DNA from: Candidatus Thiodictyon intracellulare
GTDB taxonomy: Bacteria > Pseudomonadota > Gammaproteobacteria > Chromatiales > Chromatiaceae
DNA: 7,534 bases
Assembly: GCA_016292295.1 (NCBI GenBank)
Contig: JADNEJ010000374.1
Span: forward strand, 1-7,534
Direction of reading: 5' to 3'
Part shown: positions 6,672 to 7,534 of the stretch, piece by piece
Layout of the letters: each line of letters begins with the position of its first letter
Position numbering within the stretch: position 1 is the first letter of the stretch
Made by a program: the position numbers and the translations under genes
Notes under the pieces: model-generated
What the model was told of the DNA's origin: nothing
The model's input: only the letters and a program-made list of their open reading frames with translations
Database searches by the model: none

Positions 6672-7318
6672 GCTATTCACTCATCGTCTTCGACTGGGAC
6701 GGCACCCTGATGGACTCGCAAGCGCGCATCGTCGACTGCCTCCAGGCCGCCTTCGTCGAGGTCGGCCAACCCATGCCCAGTCGGGAGGTGGCCGCCGACA
6801 TCATTGGTCTCGGGCTGGACGAGGCCATGGCGCGCCTGTGGCCCACGGCCGATGTGGCGCAGCGACAGCTGGTCGCTGACCACTATCGGCGACACTTCCT
6901 GGGGGGCAACACCACCCCCTCGGCACTCTTTCCGGGGGCACTGGAAACCCTGGAATGGCTGAGAACCGCGGGCTATCTGCTCGCGGTGGCCACCGGCAAG
7001 AGCCGCCGCGGGCTCCAGCTGTCGCTCGCGGAGACTGGGCTTGCCGGGTACTTCCAGGCCACCCGCTGCGCCGACGAGAGTTTTTCCAAGCCGCACCCCC
7101 AGATGCTGCTGGAGATCATGGATGAATTGGGCGTCGCGCCCACCCGTACCCTGATGATCGGCGACACCGAATACGACCTGCAGATGGCCGCGAATGCCGG
7201 CGCAGGCGCCCTGGCCGTCTGTTACGGGGTGCACGCACCCGAGCGGCTGCGCGCCTTGCGCCCACTGGCCTGTCTGAATTCGCTCGCCGCCATCCCGGAG
7301 TGGCTGCTTCGGTCTTGA
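6668..7318 (+). CDS. HAD-superfamily phosphatase, phosphoglycolate phosphatase-like
   Basis: This 216-aa protein is a haloacid dehalogenase-type phosphohydrolase of subfamily IA. Motif I is FDWDGTLMDS (nucleophile D9, acid/base D11), motif II Thr is T109 (VATGKS), motif III is K141 (FSKPHP), and motif IV is GDTEYD with D166 and D170; all catalytic residues are present. A helical cap lies between motifs I and II at about 18-90. The start ATG overlaps the rluC stop as ATGA (6668-6671), so the two genes are probably translated in a coupled way. A HAD gene directly after rluC is, to my recollection, also found in Pseudomonas. The family includes phosphoglycolate and other small phosphate ester phosphatases; the substrate cannot be read from sequence, so no symbol is given. 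Confidence 0.93.
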   Translation: MSYSLIVFDWDGTLMDSQARIVDCLQAAFVEVGQPMPSREVAADIIGLGLDEAMARLWPTADVAQRQLVADHYRRHFLGGNTTPSALFPGALETLEWLRTAGYLLAVATGKSRRGLQLSLAETGLAGYFQATRCADESFSKPHPQMLLEIMDELGVAPTRTLMIGDTEYDLQMAANAGAGALAVCYGVHAPERLRALRPLACLNSLAAIPEWLLRS

Positions 7319-7403
7319 TCATGGTTTCGACCGCGACCCTGATCGGTTGCGAACGAGAGGATATAGTCGAGCATAGGGACGATAGTATATCGACGTCAGC
7401 CGG
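7319..7403. other. Region after the HAD gene, weak hairpin
   Basis: No gene is seen. A 7-bp stem with one G-T pair (cgcgacc 7332-7338 with ggttgcg 7345-7351, loop ctgatc) lies just past the HAD stop codon. It has no T run, so it is only a possible transcript end. Beyond it the sequence turns AT-richer (about 7355-7440) than the flanking genes. Confidence 0.35.
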
Positions 7404-7532
7404 TTACGCTAGGGTCCTGAGCGAAAATATCAGATGAGACGTGTATAACGCCGTCCATGAACACGATGCTCCTGCACCATCGGCAAGTCGCGGCATGAGC
7501 CGGCGCAAGAACCAGCGCACCGCGCGGGTGTC
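7404..7532 (-). pseudogene. Possible glycosyltransferase remnant at window edge
   Basis: The - strand frame reads DTRAVRWFLRRLMPRLADGA and then soon loses protein-like character before a stop at 7404-7406. The first part resembles the DAVRWF...MPRL helix of GT4-type glycosyltransferases, but the region that should follow it is missing. If real, it is a truncated fragment whose upstream part lies beyond the window. The resemblance is short and judged by eye only. An alternative on the + strand is an ATG at 7495 opening MSRRKNQRTARVS into the window edge. Confidence 0.2.
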
Positions 7533-7534
7533 GG

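Noticed and set aside
6039..6680. 213-codon - strand open frame opposite rluC
   Set aside because: Shadow of the strongly conserved rluC reading frame.
1..7534. CRISPR array, tRNA, rRNA or intact insertion sequence
   Set aside because: No regularly spaced repeats, no cloverleaf or rRNA-like sequence and no transposase frame were seen on reading through both strands.

Overview
The window reads as ordinary chromosome of a high-GC gammaproteobacterium. A purple sulfur bacterium (Chromatiales) or close relative is the best guess. The reasons are the RNase E catalytic half, which matches the Escherichia coli enzyme almost residue for residue; the arrangement rne | rluC-HAD hydrolase, which as I recall is also found in Pseudomonas; and a fragment of a PEP-CTERM-type exported protein, a class common in GC-rich environmental proteobacteria. 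The taxonomic guess is inference; no rRNA or other marker is present.

Layout: (1) Positions 1-399 hold the 3' end of a PEP-CTERM-like protein gene on the + strand, apparently frameshifted at a run of seven T. (2) Positions 400-1167 carry no convincing gene but are packed with palindromes: a REP-like element, a perfect 14-bp GC-rich inverted repeat, a roughly 155-nt multi-stem inverted repeat, a 67-nt interrupted palindrome with 21 of 23 paired positions, and several hairpins just past the rne stop. (3) Positions 1168-4935 are rne (RNase E, 1255 aa) on the - strand, with a standard catalytic half and a very long disordered, repeat-rich C-terminal half. (4) Positions 4936-5528 are the divergent control region, with a hairpin-rich rne leader, a 24-bp perfect palindrome followed by a T run, and candidate -10 elements for both directions. 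(5) Positions 5529-6671 (rluC, 23S rRNA pseudouridine synthase) and 6668-7318 (HAD phosphatase) overlap by ATGA and look like one operon. (6) Positions 7319-7534 hold no intact gene; this stretch looks more AT-rich and may contain a scrap of a glycosyltransferase gene at the edge.

Functionally the core is RNA metabolism: RNase E starts mRNA decay and processes stable RNA, and RluC modifies 23S rRNA. The HAD enzyme is probably a small-molecule phosphatase coupled to rluC by position only. I see no clear novel defence or mobile system. The items most worth following up are the dense palindromes at 400-1150, the terminator-like palindrome upstream of rne, and the repeat-built RNase E tail.
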